64,000 nt of DNA from Clostridium sp. (GCA_022010015.1 CP091735.1:1736001-1800000); one strand, 5' to 3'. Shown: positions 22,660-34,676, counted from the first letter of the stretch. Program-made: numbers and translations. The notes: a model not told the origin generated them from the letters alone.

Positions 22660-23020
22660 TTACACTCTTATACTAACACCATATAAATTACAATAAGCAT
22701 ATAAAATTAAACCTGTTATATTATTTATTTTTAGCTATTTTTGTCATTATATTCTAATATATTACCATATGGATCATATTCATAACATCCTACCTCTTGT
22801 CCTCTATCAGCTATTATTTTTGATGATTTCTTTCCTCATGTTTTTTATATAATAATCCATATTGAGCACTATTTACATATAAATAGCTTAATTCATTTTC
22901 CACTATTTCTTTTTACTAAATTATTATTTGCATAATAATTTTTTTAAAATTTAAATCTAAGGCTACATTCATCTTAGTTATACTATAGCTTAATTTCTTA
23001 CTATTTAGGCTTACTAACAT
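22660..23020 (-). CDS. Small YD-repeat/RHS-like protein
   Basis: About 120 residues after correction, starting MLVSLNSKKLSYSITKMNVA with GGTGAT upstream. It contains CYEYDPYGNILEYND, the hallmark of an RHS/YD repeat, preceded by a YLYVNSAQYGLLY segment that fits the strand before it. RHS proteins are normally very long; this holds about one repeat and ends in a short tail, so it is either a remnant of an RHS element or a small stand-alone unit. No signal peptide. Shifts occur near 22945, 22905, 22830 and 22735. Confidence 0.45.
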
Positions 23021-23086
23021 AAAATCACCAACTTTAAATTTAAAAAAATAAAGTATTTTTTTCTTAATTTAAAAGAAATTTCTTCT

Positions 23087-23856
23087 TCAAACTAAAATCA
23101 ATACTTTTTTTGTTATTTCATATATTTTTTTATTTTTTTCAACTACTTCAACAACATCCTCATTAAACACAAAAATCAGCATTATAATCTAAGAATGTTT
23201 CACTCTTATTAATTAACACCAAAACTTTGCCATGAAAATATTGAACAAATGAAGCAGCCGGCTGAACAATAAGGCTTGTCCCAACAACAAACATCATATC
23301 AGCATCATAAATTGCTTTACAGGCTCTTTCAATAGTTGTTTCATTAAGACCTTCCTCATATAAAACAACATCCGGCTTAATTAAACCACCACAGCTACAC
23401 ATTGGGGGATTACCACGAGTTAAAATTCCATCAAGATCATAAAATTTATGACATTTCATGCAATAATTGCGATGAATTGAGCCATGAAGTTCATAAACAC
23501 TACTACTTCCTGCTGCCTGTTGAAGTCCATCGATATTTTGGGTAACCGTATTAACAATTTTGCCTTTTTTTTCTAAATCAGCAAAGAATTTATGAGCTTT
23601 ATTATATTTAGCACTAGGATAAACCATTTTATTTAAATAAAAAAATCATAGAATTCCTTAGGATAATTCATGAAAAAAATGTATGTGATACAACCTGTTC
23701 AGGTGAAAAAAATTACTTTTTAGCTTTTTCATTATAAATACCATTAGAGGATCTAAAATCAGGAATGCCTGAGGGAGTAGATATTCCTGCGCCACTAAAT
23801 AAAACAATTTTTTTAGCTTCCTTAATGCAATTTGCTACCTCTTCATATTTATCCAT
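23087..23856 (-). CDS. cobB: NAD-dependent protein deacylase (sirtuin)
   Basis: Removes acyl groups from lysine using NAD+. It shows FSGAGISTPSGIPDFRS (NAD binding), TQNIDGLQQAAGSS, the catalytic-His segment YELHGSIH, a zinc cluster CMKCHKFYDLDG...CSCGG, and VVGTSL. About 255 residues. The start ATG overlaps the proS stop (TAATG). Indels occur at 23640, 23665-23715 and near 23160. The stop could instead be at 23064 if the A run near 23107 is one base short. Confidence 0.88.
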
Positions 23857-25568
23857 TATTTTCTGCCTTCAATAATTGCCTTTTTAACAGCTTCTACCGC
23901 TTCCTCATATGGCATTTCAACCTTTTCAAGAGTTCTACGATTCTTAAGTTCAACAATTCCCTCAGAAGCTCTCTTACCACAAATGATCATATAAGGTATA
24001 CCAATAAGCTCCCAGTCCTTAAACTTAAAGCCTGGCTTTGCATCTCTATCATCCAAAATTGTCTCGATAGATCTACCAAATGATTCTTCAATCTTTAAGG
24101 CTAATTCACGCTGTGCATCATCCTTAAAATTAATTGGAACAATTACCGCCTCATATGGTGCAACATTTATAGGCCAGCAAATACCATATTCATCATGATA
24201 TTGTTCTACTATTGATGCAAGTGTTCTTGTTACACCAATACCATAGCAACCCATAACCATAGGAATGTTTTCACCTTTTTCATTAACATATGTGCATTTC
24301 ATAGGCTTTGAATATTTGGTTTGAAGTTTAAATATTTGACCAACCTCAATACCTCTATCCATAAGCATTGGTTTACCGCAGCAAGGACATTTATCTCCTA
24401 CTACTGTCTTACGTAAATCTGTAACCTCACAAGTAAAATCTCGACCAAAATTAACATTAATATAATGCTTGTCTAATTGATTAGCACCAACGACAAAATT
24501 ATGCATTTTGCTAACCTCATTATCGGCAATAATTTTACAATTAAGACCAATAGGACCACAAAAGCCATGATATGTTCCAAGAATATGTAGCTCCTCTGGT
24601 GTTGCAAGTTCAAGGTAGTTTTCATTAGAATTAATAGCATTAATTAGCTTTATTTCATTAACCTCTCTATCGCCTCTTACAAGTACCGCAACAAATTGAT
24701 TATTAACATAGTCATGATAAATAATTGTTTTAACAGTCTTTTTAGGATCAATATTTAAAAAAATGAACTAATTTCCTCAATTGTTCTTTGATTTGGTGTA
24801 TCAACTAAGGCTAACTCACAAGGCTCTTCATCTTTTTCTATCTCTGGGATAGCTATAGCTTTTTCAACATCAGCAGCATAGCCACAGGCCTCACAATAAG
24901 AAATTGAGCTTTCACCAACATCTGATAAAGCCATAAATTGATGACTTCCATTACCACCAATATTACCTGTATCAGCTAATACAACTTGATAATTTAAGCC
25001 TAATCTTGAAAAAATGCGTGAATAGGTATCATACATATTCTTATAGCTTGCCTCAAGACCAGCCTCATCCTTATCAAAGGAATAAGCATCCTTCATAATA
25101 AATTCACGGCTTCTCATCAAACCAAATCTTGGTCTTAGCTCATCACGGTATTTAGTTTGAATTTGATAAATGTTTAAAGGTAAACTCTTTACAGATTTAA
25201 CCACATCACGAACTAAGGCTGTAAAAATTTCCTCATGAGTTGGACCCAAACAAAATTCACGCTCATGACGATCCTTAAAACGCATAAGCTCGGGGCCATA
25301 TTTACTCCATCTACCACTTTCAACCCAAAGTTCCTTTGGTTGAATTGCAGATGATAGAATTTGTTGTGCTCCTGCTTCATCCATTTCCTCTTTAATTATT
25401 TTTTTCTATTTTTATCTAATGTACGTAGTCCAAGCGGTAAAAAGTTATAAACTCCCGCTACTAAATTTTTTTAATCATTCCTGCACGAATAAGTAAGGCA
25501 TGTGATGCAATCTTAGCCTCCTGTGGTGCTTCTTTAAGTGTAGCTAAAAGCATTTTACTTGCTCTCAT
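23856..25568 (-). CDS. proS: Prolyl-tRNA synthetase
   Basis: Class II aminoacyl-tRNA synthetase, bacterial type with an editing insertion. Motif 2 region RPRFGLMRSREFIMKDAYSF, CLGPTHEEIFTALVRD and motif 3 region MGCYGIGVTRTLAS are visible. About 571 residues. The start MRASKMLLATLKEAPQEAKI at 25568 follows GGTGAG. Indels occur near 25470, 25400 and 24765. The leader is only about 35 bases, so there is no room for a T-box. Confidence 0.94.
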
Positions 25569-25744
25569 AAAAATCTCACCATAATCCTTTCAACATAGTA
25601 TAGATTATACCATATTTTTTTTCTAATTAACACTTATTTTTCACTTTTTTTAATATTTTTGTTATGATACACTAGATATTTACAAATAATTATTGTATAA
25701 TAAGGTGTGATTTTTCGATTGAAATCAATAAGGAGGCATATCTT
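25569..25744. promoter_or_regulatory. Divergent promoter region proS / RNase J
   Basis: On the minus strand TGTTAA and TATAAT, 17 bases apart, lie about 40 bases before proS. On the plus strand TTCACT and TATGAT are 17 bases apart (25636-25664), and another TATAAT lies near 25695. No terminator or riboswitch fold is evident. Confidence 0.45.
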
Positions 25745-27447
25745 TTGAAAGATACAAAAAAAAGTAAGTCCGCTTTTTTTCTTTTTTTATGCTTTAGGCG
25801 GTTTAGGCGAAGTTGGAAAAACATTTATTGTTTTTGAATATAATGATCAAATATTTATAGTTGATTGCGGAATTTTTGTTCCCTGATGAGCACTTATTAG
25901 GAATTGATTATGTAATCCCTGATTTTTTTCTTATTTAATTGAAAACCAAGAAAAAAAATTGTTGGATTATTTATAACTCATGGTCACGAGGACCATATCG
26001 GTGGTATTCCTTTTTTATTACGTCAGGTTAAAATTCCCAAAATTTATGCATGCGGTATAGCTGTTGATTTAATTGAGGCAAAGCTTGAGGAAACTCCTCT
26101 TTCTACACCAGTTCCAATCGTTGAATTTAAAGCCCATTTTAAATATCAATTTAAAAGGTGTTGAGGTTTCCTTTATACGTTTAAACCACTCAATTCCTGA
26201 TTCATTTGCTATCGTTTTTTTAAAACTGATTTAGGAATAATTATTCACACTGGAGATTTTAAGATTGACCTAACACCTGTTGGACCAGCAGCTGAATATG
26301 ATAAGCTTGCAAAATTTGGTAGCGAGGGTGTTTTAGCTGTATTAGCTGATTCTACTAATGCTTTAGTTGAAGGCTTTACTATCTCTGAAAGTAAGGTTGG
26401 TGGCTCATTAAAGGAGCTATTTAAAAGAATTGAGCATCGTGCCATTGTTGCAACCTTTGCATCTAACATTTATCGTATTCAACAAATTATTGAAGCCTGT
26501 CTTGCCACAAATAGACATTTAGCAGTATTTGGTCGTTCAATGGAAAAAACAATTGAGGTTGGTCAACAAATTGGCTATATCAAATGTCCAAAGGGAACAA
26601 TTGTTGAGGCAAGTGAGATAACTAATTATCCACCAGAGCAAATTTGTCTTCTTTGTACTGGCTCGCAAGGTGAACCACTTGCAGCTTTAAGTCGTATTGC
26701 CAATGGTACTCATCGTCAAATAAAGCTTATTCCTGGTGATACCATCATCTTCTCATCTTCTCCGATTCCTGGAAATCAAGAAGGTGTAAATAAAACCATT
26801 AATCTATTATTTAAGAATGGTGCCAATGTAATTACCCATTCACCATTAACTGATACTCATACATCAGGTCATGCCTCACAGGGTGAATTAAAATTTCTTC
26901 AGGCTCTTTTAAAGCCAAAATATTTTATTCCTGTTCATGGTGAATATAAAATGCAAAAGGCTCACGCTGAGCTTGCAATCGAGTGTGGTGTCAAGCGTGA
27001 AAATACCTTTGTAGTTGGTAATGGTGATGTTATAACCTTTGATGAAAAGGGTGCACGCTTAAATGGAACCGTTCCAAGCGGTGAGGTATATATTGATGGT
27101 AATGGTATTGGTGATATTTCTTCTTCTATTATTAAAGAAAGAAAGATATTATCTGAGGAGGGATTATTCTCATTAATCGTTACAATTGATATGAAAAAGA
27201 AAATTATTCCAATTGAACCTCAGGTTGTTTCACGTGGCTTCATCTATATGAAGGATTCAGAAGCTCTTACTAAATATTTTGTTGACTATTCAAAGGGATA
27301 CATCCTTTCTGAATTTAAAAAAAGAATAAAAAAATGTTTCCGTTTCTTCTTTAAAAGCAAGGCTTAATTGAAAAGCTTAGCTCACTAATTTATGAAAAAG
27401 ACTGATCGTAGTCCTATTGTAATTCCTATTTTTTTATGGAAGTATAA
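25745..27447 (+). CDS. rnj: Ribonuclease J
   Basis: Metallo-beta-lactamase ribonuclease with 5'-3' exo and endo activity, central to Firmicutes mRNA turnover. The zinc motif THGHEDHIGG (near 25978), HTGDFKID (26248), TGSQGEPLAALSRI in the beta-CASP domain and PVHGEYKM (26930) are present. The end IPIFMEV, read by reducing T7 at 27429 to T5, matches the usual RNase J C-terminus and places the stop at 27445-27447. The start is TTG at 25745 after AAGGAGG. About 567 residues. Frames change near 25780, 25880, 25930, 26140, 26220 and 27330. Confidence 0.93.
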
Positions 27448-27983
27448 AAAGGATTTTTTTAGGAACAATGGTTTGATGATTAAATTTATCTTTTATATTT
27501 AAAAAAATGGGTACAACCTAACAATATAACACAACCCTTAGGGATAATATTATCAATGTTTTGGATACAGATTGCTGTATCCTCTTTTTTTCAATTTTGC
27601 ATATTAGCTCATCACATTCTAAGCAAGGATAGGGATAATAGCTTTTATTTAGATATTTTTATTGTATTACTAGTTCCTAAAAAAAGCGTATCCTTATTGC
27701 TATATATTAATAAATTATCAATAATTCCTCTAATTTTATCCTTATATTTCAGCTTTAAAAAAAGGGTAAGACTATAATTGACAGAGTATTACAAGCAAGA
27801 AGGATATTATCACAATAATTAAATAAATAATCACATAGATAAATGCTTCTACATAATAAAAATTTAGATTTTTCTTCCATAAGGAAAAAAAAGTCTTATC
27901 CATTAGAATCATAAAAATTTTTCAAGCTTATATTCCTTTACAACACCTATCGCACCAAGACCAGAATCTATTAATCCATACAT
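27434..27983 (-). CDS. Compact glutamate-racemase-like protein
   Basis: Reconstructing across T runs gives an Asp/Glu racemase fold: MYGLIDSGLGAIGVVKE, then MDKTFFPYG, then NILLACNTLS with the first catalytic Cys, FLGTSNTIK, and CVILLGCTHFF with the second catalytic Cys. These are all the MurI landmarks in order. If active it supplies D-glutamate for peptidoglycan. At about 185 residues it is much shorter than the usual ~260, and the C-terminal part is missing or undetected. The start at 27983 has AGGTGA upstream, one base after the AAC(3)-like gene. Its 3' end overlaps the convergent RNase J gene by about 14 bases. Confidence 0.65.
27563..27592 (+). terminator. RNase J terminator, inside antisense gene
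   Basis: Perfect 8-bp stem GGATACAG/CTGTATCC with loop ATTG, followed on the plus strand by TC and T7. It lies about 115 bases after the RNase J stop and within the coding part of the convergent racemase-like gene. Confidence 0.75.
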
Positions 27984-27984
27984 A

Positions 27985-28757
27985 TCAATCACCTAAAAAT
28001 ATATGAAAAAAAGAAGATATTATTCTTCTTTTTTTAAAGTCAGTTAAATATTTATCTATATCTCTTTGATCATCAAAGGCATGGATATCCTGTCTTAGAA
28101 TATGTCTTACTAGCTTATAACAAAAAAAGGCATCAACTAAGTAGCTTTTTGCATAGCCAATAGTTCCTTCCTTTGCTATACCATACTTTAGCATAAATGG
28201 TAATAGCTTTTCGTAATTATCAGAAATATGGGGACAATCCTTATTAAAATGCCTTGGCATATAATAATCAAGCTTCTTATTTCCAAATTTAGTTATAAAA
28301 TGGTATCGATGCTCTGTAAAACGATTAGGAACATTAGAGGCCTCTTCTATGCTATGAACAAAGGTGTTTTTAGATAATGGGGCACCAACAAATAAAATCT
28401 TAGCTCTTAAATTCCTTAAAACTCCAAAGCAGCCCTTAGGAGAAACAGGTGAATTAACTAATAAATCACAGGCTAAATATCTATCTCTATTTTTACCATA
28501 GGCACAAACAGAATGAGTCGGATGAAAGCTTCTTTTAAATCTTTTATCATTTAAAGCAATATTTGTAAGCATTCCTACATTAGATGGTGTTTTTTCTATA
28601 TCAAAAAAATTTGACCATCCTCCTTTATTATTCCCCAGGTATGAGTTGGAAAAAAATCAAAAAGTCCATCATTTAAATAATTGCATAACTCATCAATGAA
28701 GGTTTGACCATCCATACCTAAAGCCTTTAATGAGGAATGAACCATTAAAAGTATCAT
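27985..28757 (-). CDS. AAC(3)-family N-acetyltransferase
   Basis: Aminoglycoside 3-N-acetyltransferase/YokD fold using acetyl-CoA; the real substrate is unknown. The N-terminal LLMVHSSLKALGMDGQTFID, middle DFFPTHTWG and HPTHSVCAYGK, and late MPRHFNKDCPHISDNYEKLL match the family. About 257 residues. The ATG at 28757 overlaps the exonuclease stop (TAATG). Indels occur near 28600 and 28640. A resistance role should not be assumed. Confidence 0.75.
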
Positions 28758-29704
28758 TATTTTTTTATTCCTATTTCTTCAAGTTGTTCTTTAATCACGA
28801 AAAATAACTCCTTTGGTAGCTTTTTTTGCCATTATTAATATTTTCTAAGAAAGCCTTAAATACTAGATAGGTAACATAGGCATCATCTAAGGCGTTATGA
28901 ATCTGAGTTTCATCAGTATTATAAAAAAATATTCATATAGCTTAAATAAGCCTGGATCACTTCTCAAGGAATAGAATTGCTTTAAAATTGAATTTAAATT
29001 AATAAATCTACATTCCTCTTTAAGTGATGGCAAACTATTTAAATTATAGGAATTATCTAAAGCTATCATATCATTTTTTTCCCATATACTATTATCGTAG
29101 GCTGATATTTTTTTCTAGTATATTCTTAAAAAAATATTATAAAAATTCTTTATATTTAATACATTCATTGCTAAATTTGTTTTGAGATATTTTTTAAAAA
29201 AATCAATAGTTCTTTGGCTTAGCTTTTTAGATTTTTTTAGGGGAAATATAATAAGTATTTGCAGCAATTTTTTTAAAATCTGAATCAGTTAGATAAAAAA
29301 ACCAGCTTGAATTATTTCTGATGAATAATGACCACTTTGATGATATTCAGGCATTGTCATTTCTAAATCTAAAAAAATAAAATATTATTTAAAGAATTTA
29401 AAATTTCCTTTAAGGACTTATTAATTGTATTTTTTTATTGTAAAAACATAGCATTTGCTAGTCTATTTTTTTCCTAGAAACCTCATAAACATCTGTAATC
29501 AGATAGGCCTCACAATAGCTTTTTAAAAGGCTAATTTATTTTTCATCATAGGAAAAGTCTATAAATATACCCTGATAAAGATATCTTTTTAAATAAATGC
29601 ATTAAGCTATTTTGAAAATAGAAAAAATATAACTTATGAAATCTTTTAATACTAATTAGCTTATTATTTAAATCTACTCCATGGATTAATCCATAAAATC
29701 GCAT
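28757..29704 (-). CDS. DEDD-type 3'-5' exonuclease domain protein
   Basis: About 316 residues. The exonuclease domain begins FFLDLEMTMPEYHQSGHYSS (Exo I acidic motif DxE, near 29370) and ends IHNALDDAYVTYLVF (Exo III HxAxxD, near 28890), like KapD-type exonucleases. The N-terminal ~100 residues (MRFYGLIHGVDLNNKLISIK) form an extra domain I do not recognise. The start at 29704 has AAGGTGA. Very fragmented: indels near 29580, 29470, 29430, 29290, 29220, 29130 and 28925. Confidence 0.65.
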
Positions 29705-29754
29705 TTTTCATCACCTTTCGTAATTTTAACATAAATTCATTTATTAAACAAGTA

Positions 29755-29786
29755 TATAATAAAATCCTATAGAATTCTATAGGATT
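29755..29786 (-). terminator. Terminator after the GGDEF gene
   Basis: A perfect 24-base palindrome centred on GAATTC (29763-29786) begins 8 bases after the stop and is followed on the minus strand by a T-rich stretch. Confidence 0.7.
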
Positions 29787-29793
29787 AATATAG

Positions 29794-31210
29794 CTATTTT
29801 GTTAATGTTCTAGCAATAAATATACCAACAATCTTGGCAGCCTGAGTAATGATTTCTCCCTCTTTTGTTGTCCATTTACGCCTATCCTTGCAGGTATCAA
29901 GTCTTAAATAGCCTACTGTCTTACGATCCTTCTTCAAAGGAACTAGATAAACAGAAATAATATTTTGTTTTAAAAGATATTCATATAATGTTGGATTAAT
30001 TTTTTCAATATTTCCTACATATCCCATTTGACAATTATCATTTACAATGTGTTCATCCCACATTGAAAGATTAGTCATTTTTTTCTCTACATAATTTAGT
30101 GAGCAATGCTCAATAGTTGGATTAACATAGGAAGCGGCTAAATCATATTCTTCATTTTCATTTCTTAAAAAAATATTAAAGCTCTATCAACAATAAAGAA
30201 GCGGCCGAATATTTCTGCAATCTTGCTTAAGGTTGTTTCAAAACGATATTTTCTAGATAAAACATCATATAAATCAACAAACAATTGTAAGCAAATAGTC
30301 GTATTATTTAAATAAGATCTTTCATCAACTGTATAATTAACACTTATATTTTTTTATGAAGCTCTTCTTTATAAATAATGAAACAATTCTTACCCTTTGA
30401 CTTTCCACGATATAATGCCTTATCAGCCTTCAAAAATAATTCGGTATAATTCTCACCATCAATGCCAAATCTTGAACAGCCTATAGTAATTGATACATCA
30501 CAATTAGGATAATGCTCTTCCTTCATTTTATGGACCTTACCACATACCTCATGAAGTTTTTTCCATACGGCATCATATTCAACATTATCAAACGATAAAA
30601 CACTAAATTCATCGCCACCATAACGACAAACATAACCATTTTTTTAAATTCAGTTTTTTTAATAAAGTGGCAATATCCTTAATAACCCTATCGCCAAATA
30701 AATGACCATGTTGATCGTTTACACGCTTAAAATCATCAATATCAATTATTAGAAAATAAAAAGGACGATTTTTAGCATTAACAAGCGCATCAGCTACAAG
30801 AGAACTAAATGTCTCCTTTTGATATAAATTAGTCATTGGATCGTTTATGGAATACAAATATTCCTTATCTAGCTTCTTTATTAAGCATAAAGCAATATTA
30901 TTTTTCTGCATCATAGGTTTTATTCATCCTAATTCTTGCCTTTTCATTAGCTTCATCCTCATAATCAAAGCACATTATAGCATCCTCACGAGAATTGAAA
31001 AGCCAATTGATAATTTCATCTAATGACACAAGTGATTTTTTTACATTATTCTTAGTAAAAAAATTAAATTTAAGAAATCCACACCATTCATATTACTACA
31101 AATTTCTTTTGCCATCCTGATATGCTACTCTAATGATTTTTGCTCTTTAAATCAATTTCTGCAACTATTCCTGTCAAAAGATTTAAAATCTTATTTGAAT
31201 CAAAGATCAT
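29794..31210 (-). CDS. GGDEF diguanylate cyclase with GAF-like C-terminus
   Basis: Likely makes cyclic di-GMP. The active site CRYGGDEFSVL is intact after one shift (near 30625), preceded by LTNLY-type DPMTNLYQKETF and DIDDFKRVNDQHGH, and followed by ADKALYRGKSKGKN. No RxxD inhibitory site is seen at the expected position (LNLKNGYVC precedes the signature). The last ~160 residues look like a GAF sensor (LVPLKKDRKTVGYLRLDT). The N-terminal ~150 residues are unassigned and partly scrambled by indels (31020-31150). No membrane segment. The start at 31210 has AGAGGTG. Confidence 0.85.
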
Positions 31211-31329
31211 AATAACACCTCTATTAAAAAAAATAATCATATGAAAGCGTAACCATAATTACATATATATTATAATTATTTTTTTATAAAAAAAATCAAG
31301 TGCTATGTGAAATTTATGTGAAATCTTAA

Positions 31330-32107
31330 CTAAAAACAACATCCAAAAACCATCATTAATACAAATCCAACGGCAAAAAGCTATTGTTGTTAGATTACTA
31401 TGAGCACCACTAGAAGCCTCAGGAATTAATTCTTCAACAATAACATAAACCATTGCTCCTGTAGCAAATGCCAAAATATATGGCAATATCGGTGAAACAA
31501 AATTTATTAATAAAATGGTTATTAAAGCTGCAATAGGCTCAACTATTCCCGAAAGCATTCCTAAAATAAACGATTTAAGCTTTGACATTCCTTCTCCTTT
31601 AAGCGGCATTGAAATAATTGCTCCCTCAGGAAAATTTTGAATAGCAATACCCATAGCTAAAGAAATCGCCGAACTCATAGTTATTAGGCTATCATTTGCC
31701 AAAACTCCGGCAAATAAAACACCTACTGCCATACCTTCAGGAATATTATGAATTGTAACAGCTAATAACATTTTAGTAGTCTTTTTAGAATTACTTTTTA
31801 ATCCTTCAGGCTTAGTCGCATTCAAATGAAGATGGGGAATTATGCTATCAATAAATAGCAAAAAGAAAATGCCAATCATAAATCCAGATGCAGCAGGAAT
31901 GAAGGAAAGCTTATTAAGATTTGAGCTTAAATTAATAGCCGGTATTAATAATGACCAAATTGAGGCAGCAAGCATTATACCAGCTGCAAAGGCTATAAGC
32001 TTATTTTCAAGGCTTTGTTTTATTTTATTCTTTAATAAAAATACCATTGCTGAGCCAAAGGTTGTCCCAGCAAATGGTATTAATATCCCTATTATTAGTT
32101 CCTTCAT
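31330..32107 (-). CDS. ZIP-family metal transporter
   Basis: Inner-membrane divalent metal (zinc/iron) importer. About eight hydrophobic segments; TM4 and TM5 carry the metal-site motifs HNIPEGMAVG (near 31740) and QNFPEGAII (near 31635), with EELIPEA in a later helix. About 259 residues. Removing one T near 31380 restores the C-terminus FAVGFVLMMVFGCCF and a stop at 31330; without it the frame runs on to 31259. It follows the HMA gene by about 6 bases. Confidence 0.9.
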
Positions 32108-32112
32108 AGGCT

Positions 32113-32352
32113 AAAAGATAAATTTTTTCTTATATTCTTCTATTTTAACATCTAAAACGTTATAGCCCATAGCCTTTATTTGCCCTATAACCTAAGATAT
32201 ATCAGCATCATTATCTAAAAACAAAGCTTGCTTCATTTTTATGAGAGGCCTTAACCTTTTTGGCTTCAATATTTTTTCTAATAATATCACAAACATGAGC
32301 CTCACACATTCCACATTTCATTCCATCAATTTTTAAGTGTATATTTTATCAT
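32113..32352 (-). CDS. Heavy-metal-associated (HMA) domain protein
   Basis: About 80-residue ferredoxin-fold metallochaperone, CopZ-like. The metal site is GMKCGMCEAHV (CxxC). The start at 32352 lies directly after the permease stop. Indels occur near 32315, 32230 and 32195. Its place between an ABC permease and a ZIP transporter under an ArsR repressor suggests a metal-handling role; the metal is not determined. Confidence 0.75.
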
Positions 32353-32353
32353 T

Positions 32354-34675
32354 TTAATCAATTCCTTTCAAAGCAGAAACCATATCTATTCTCTTATTTC
32401 TTCTTGCGACAACAATTGCGACAACAAGTGATACAAAAAAAATGTTAATAAAATACTTACTAAATAAGTTAAGGATCCCGTTTTTAACCTTTTAGTTCAT
32501 ATTCAGAGGCTAATGATTTTTACAACCCCATTTATTGTAAGAAGACCTAAAGGAAGACCAATGATTATACCAATAATTGTTAGCCACATATTTTGACTAA
32601 TCAATAATCTTGCAATTTTTCGATCATTAAAGCCAAGAACCTTTAGCGTTGCCATTTCCTTAAAGCGTTCGATGTAGCTCATCATCCCCAAATTATACAA
32701 TACTACTACTCCTAAAACAACTGAAGCAATGGTTAAAACTGTAATTGATAAATTCATCATATCAGTCATTGAATTAAATGATTTCATTATTGCTTCCTTA
32801 GTTTGAATACTATCAATAAGCTCATTTTCACTAATATCACTTGCCTTAGTTTTTGGTATAAAGATTTTTGAATTTGATAATTTAAGTTAATATTTTTTTA
32901 GCATATTCACTATTAATTATGACATTTTTTTCTCCGAAAAGCTTCTAATTATTCCTTTAATAGGAACCATATATTTTTTTCATTTGTACCATAAGGAGCT
33001 ATCGTAATCATATCACCAACCTTATAGCCCATATCTGCTACTCTTATACAAATAAGAGCGCCATCATTTGGTATAGCAATTCTTTTTATTATTTTTTTAT
33101 CCATAATATTGATATTGTTATATCTAATATCATAAATATCAAGACTAATTGCTTCATCATCTAAGGAAATACTTAAACTTCCCTTACTATCGGCTTCATA
33201 TAAATTCATTAGCTCCACTGCTTTAGAATTAGTAGTATTAGCAGATAAGCTTATTTGACTATTATAGGTATAAATATCATTATCAATAGTGTCTAAGAAG
33301 CTTTTTAAAGGTCTCCTTCATCGCAAAGGCCGCAACAAGTAAAATCATACAGCCAACTACCCCAAACAAGGTCATAAATGATCTTGATTTATGTCTTTTT
33401 AAATCACGAATATTATAAACATTAGCAAATCCTAAATGACGGCCAATTGCACATTTATCTAATAATCCTCTTCTAACCTTACCAATATTCTTTCCTCTTA
33501 AGGCTTCAACAGGCATTCCCTTTAAATTATTATAAACACTTAAAAAGCAAGCTAATAGTAAAAAAATAGGTTTAAAAAGAATTAAGGAAACATAACAAAA
33601 TGCTGGCATTGCCCAATACAATTTTGGTAAATCAAGATACATACTCATCATATTGCCACTAAATATTATAAAATAAGCAATTAAAAAAAGCCAAAGGCAA
33701 TACCAAATATACTACCAATTACACCAATAAATAAGCCATATGCTGAATAATGAAAAATAATTCTACTATCCTTAAAGCCTAAGGCCTTTAGGGTACCAAT
33801 TTGAATTCTTTCATTATTTGTAATACGATGCATTGTCGTAACCATTGTTAAAATAGCAATCACCAAAAATAAAACTGGAATAATTGACCCCATAGTTTTC
33901 CCTTCTTCGATTTCACCAGATGGTCCTGAATAATTGATATTGGCATCACGTCCTAAGACAAGAGTTGTCTTAGATAGAGCCTTATTTATTTCTTCTTCAA
34001 TTACCTTTTTTTCAAGCTTGGAGGAAATGTTAATTTCTGGATAACTAATTTTTTTGAAGCCCATACTTATTAAATTCCTTAATAAGACTTTTAGGACTCA
34101 TAAAGAAATAACCACAGGCCTCATAATCAGGCATAAGCTGAGATGTTGACTGCAAACAAATTAAATACATTGATGATTTAATAGTACCAATTACTTCACG
34201 TTCAATTGTTATAGTATTATATTTCACCTTAATTTTATCGCCAATTTTAATATTATTTTTTAAAGCATATTTATCAGATAGCCAAACACCATCTAAATCA
34301 TCATTATATTCTTTACCTTCAATATATTTAAAATCAAGATATTTTTTTCATTCATACAGGTTAAAAAAACAAGGTTTTTATCGGTATCGACGACATTAGT
34401 CTGCATACTTAAATAAAGGCTAGCATTATCAACACCATCAATATTTTTTTAATCTTTGTTAAATCATCCTCGTTAAAGATATTTTTCACTATAAACAAAA
34501 TAATCGGGAAAAATTAGTTTCTTCAAAATAGGTATTAACGCTTTTTATCAATTATCTTCCATTCCATATTGAAGCCAACAAAAACACCAAGGCCAATGGA
34601 GATCATAATTATCATTGATATAAATTGAGCTTTATAACTAAAAAAAGGTTCTTACGAGCTTTTTTTAAATAACAT
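32354..34675 (-). CDS. ABC transporter permease, MacB/FtsX type
   Basis: Large integral-membrane permease of about 770 residues with two FtsX repeats. The first core (MGSIIPVLFLVIAILTMVTT, ERIQIGTLKALGFKDSRI) is near 33700-33900, and the second (YIERFKEMATLKVLGFNDRKI) near 32650. The N-terminus LFKKARKNLF is typical of the family. It pairs with the ATPase gene just upstream (2-base gap). At least ten A/T-run indels are present. Such pairs export peptides or lipoproteins or act mechanically; the substrate is unknown. Confidence 0.85.
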
Positions 34676-34676
34676 A

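Noticed and set aside
25569..25744. T-box riboswitch before proS
   Set aside because: Only about 35 bases separate the likely transcription start from the proS start, and no T-box motif is present.
26245..26469. Minus-strand open frame of 74 codons
   Set aside because: It lies entirely within the conserved RNase J coding region on the other strand.
27556..27777. Open plus-strand frame of about 73 codons after RNase J
   Set aside because: It spans the RNase J terminator hairpin, has no ribosome-binding site, and its complement encodes conserved racemase motifs.
27985..28757. Aminoglycoside-resistance gene
   Set aside because: The AAC(3) fold includes many chromosomal enzymes of unknown substrate; nothing here shows mobility or resistance.
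30099..30112. GTGAGCAATGCTCA, repeated from the rimP leader hairpin
   Set aside because: It falls inside the GGDEF gene coding sequence and shares only the palindromic core; probably chance.
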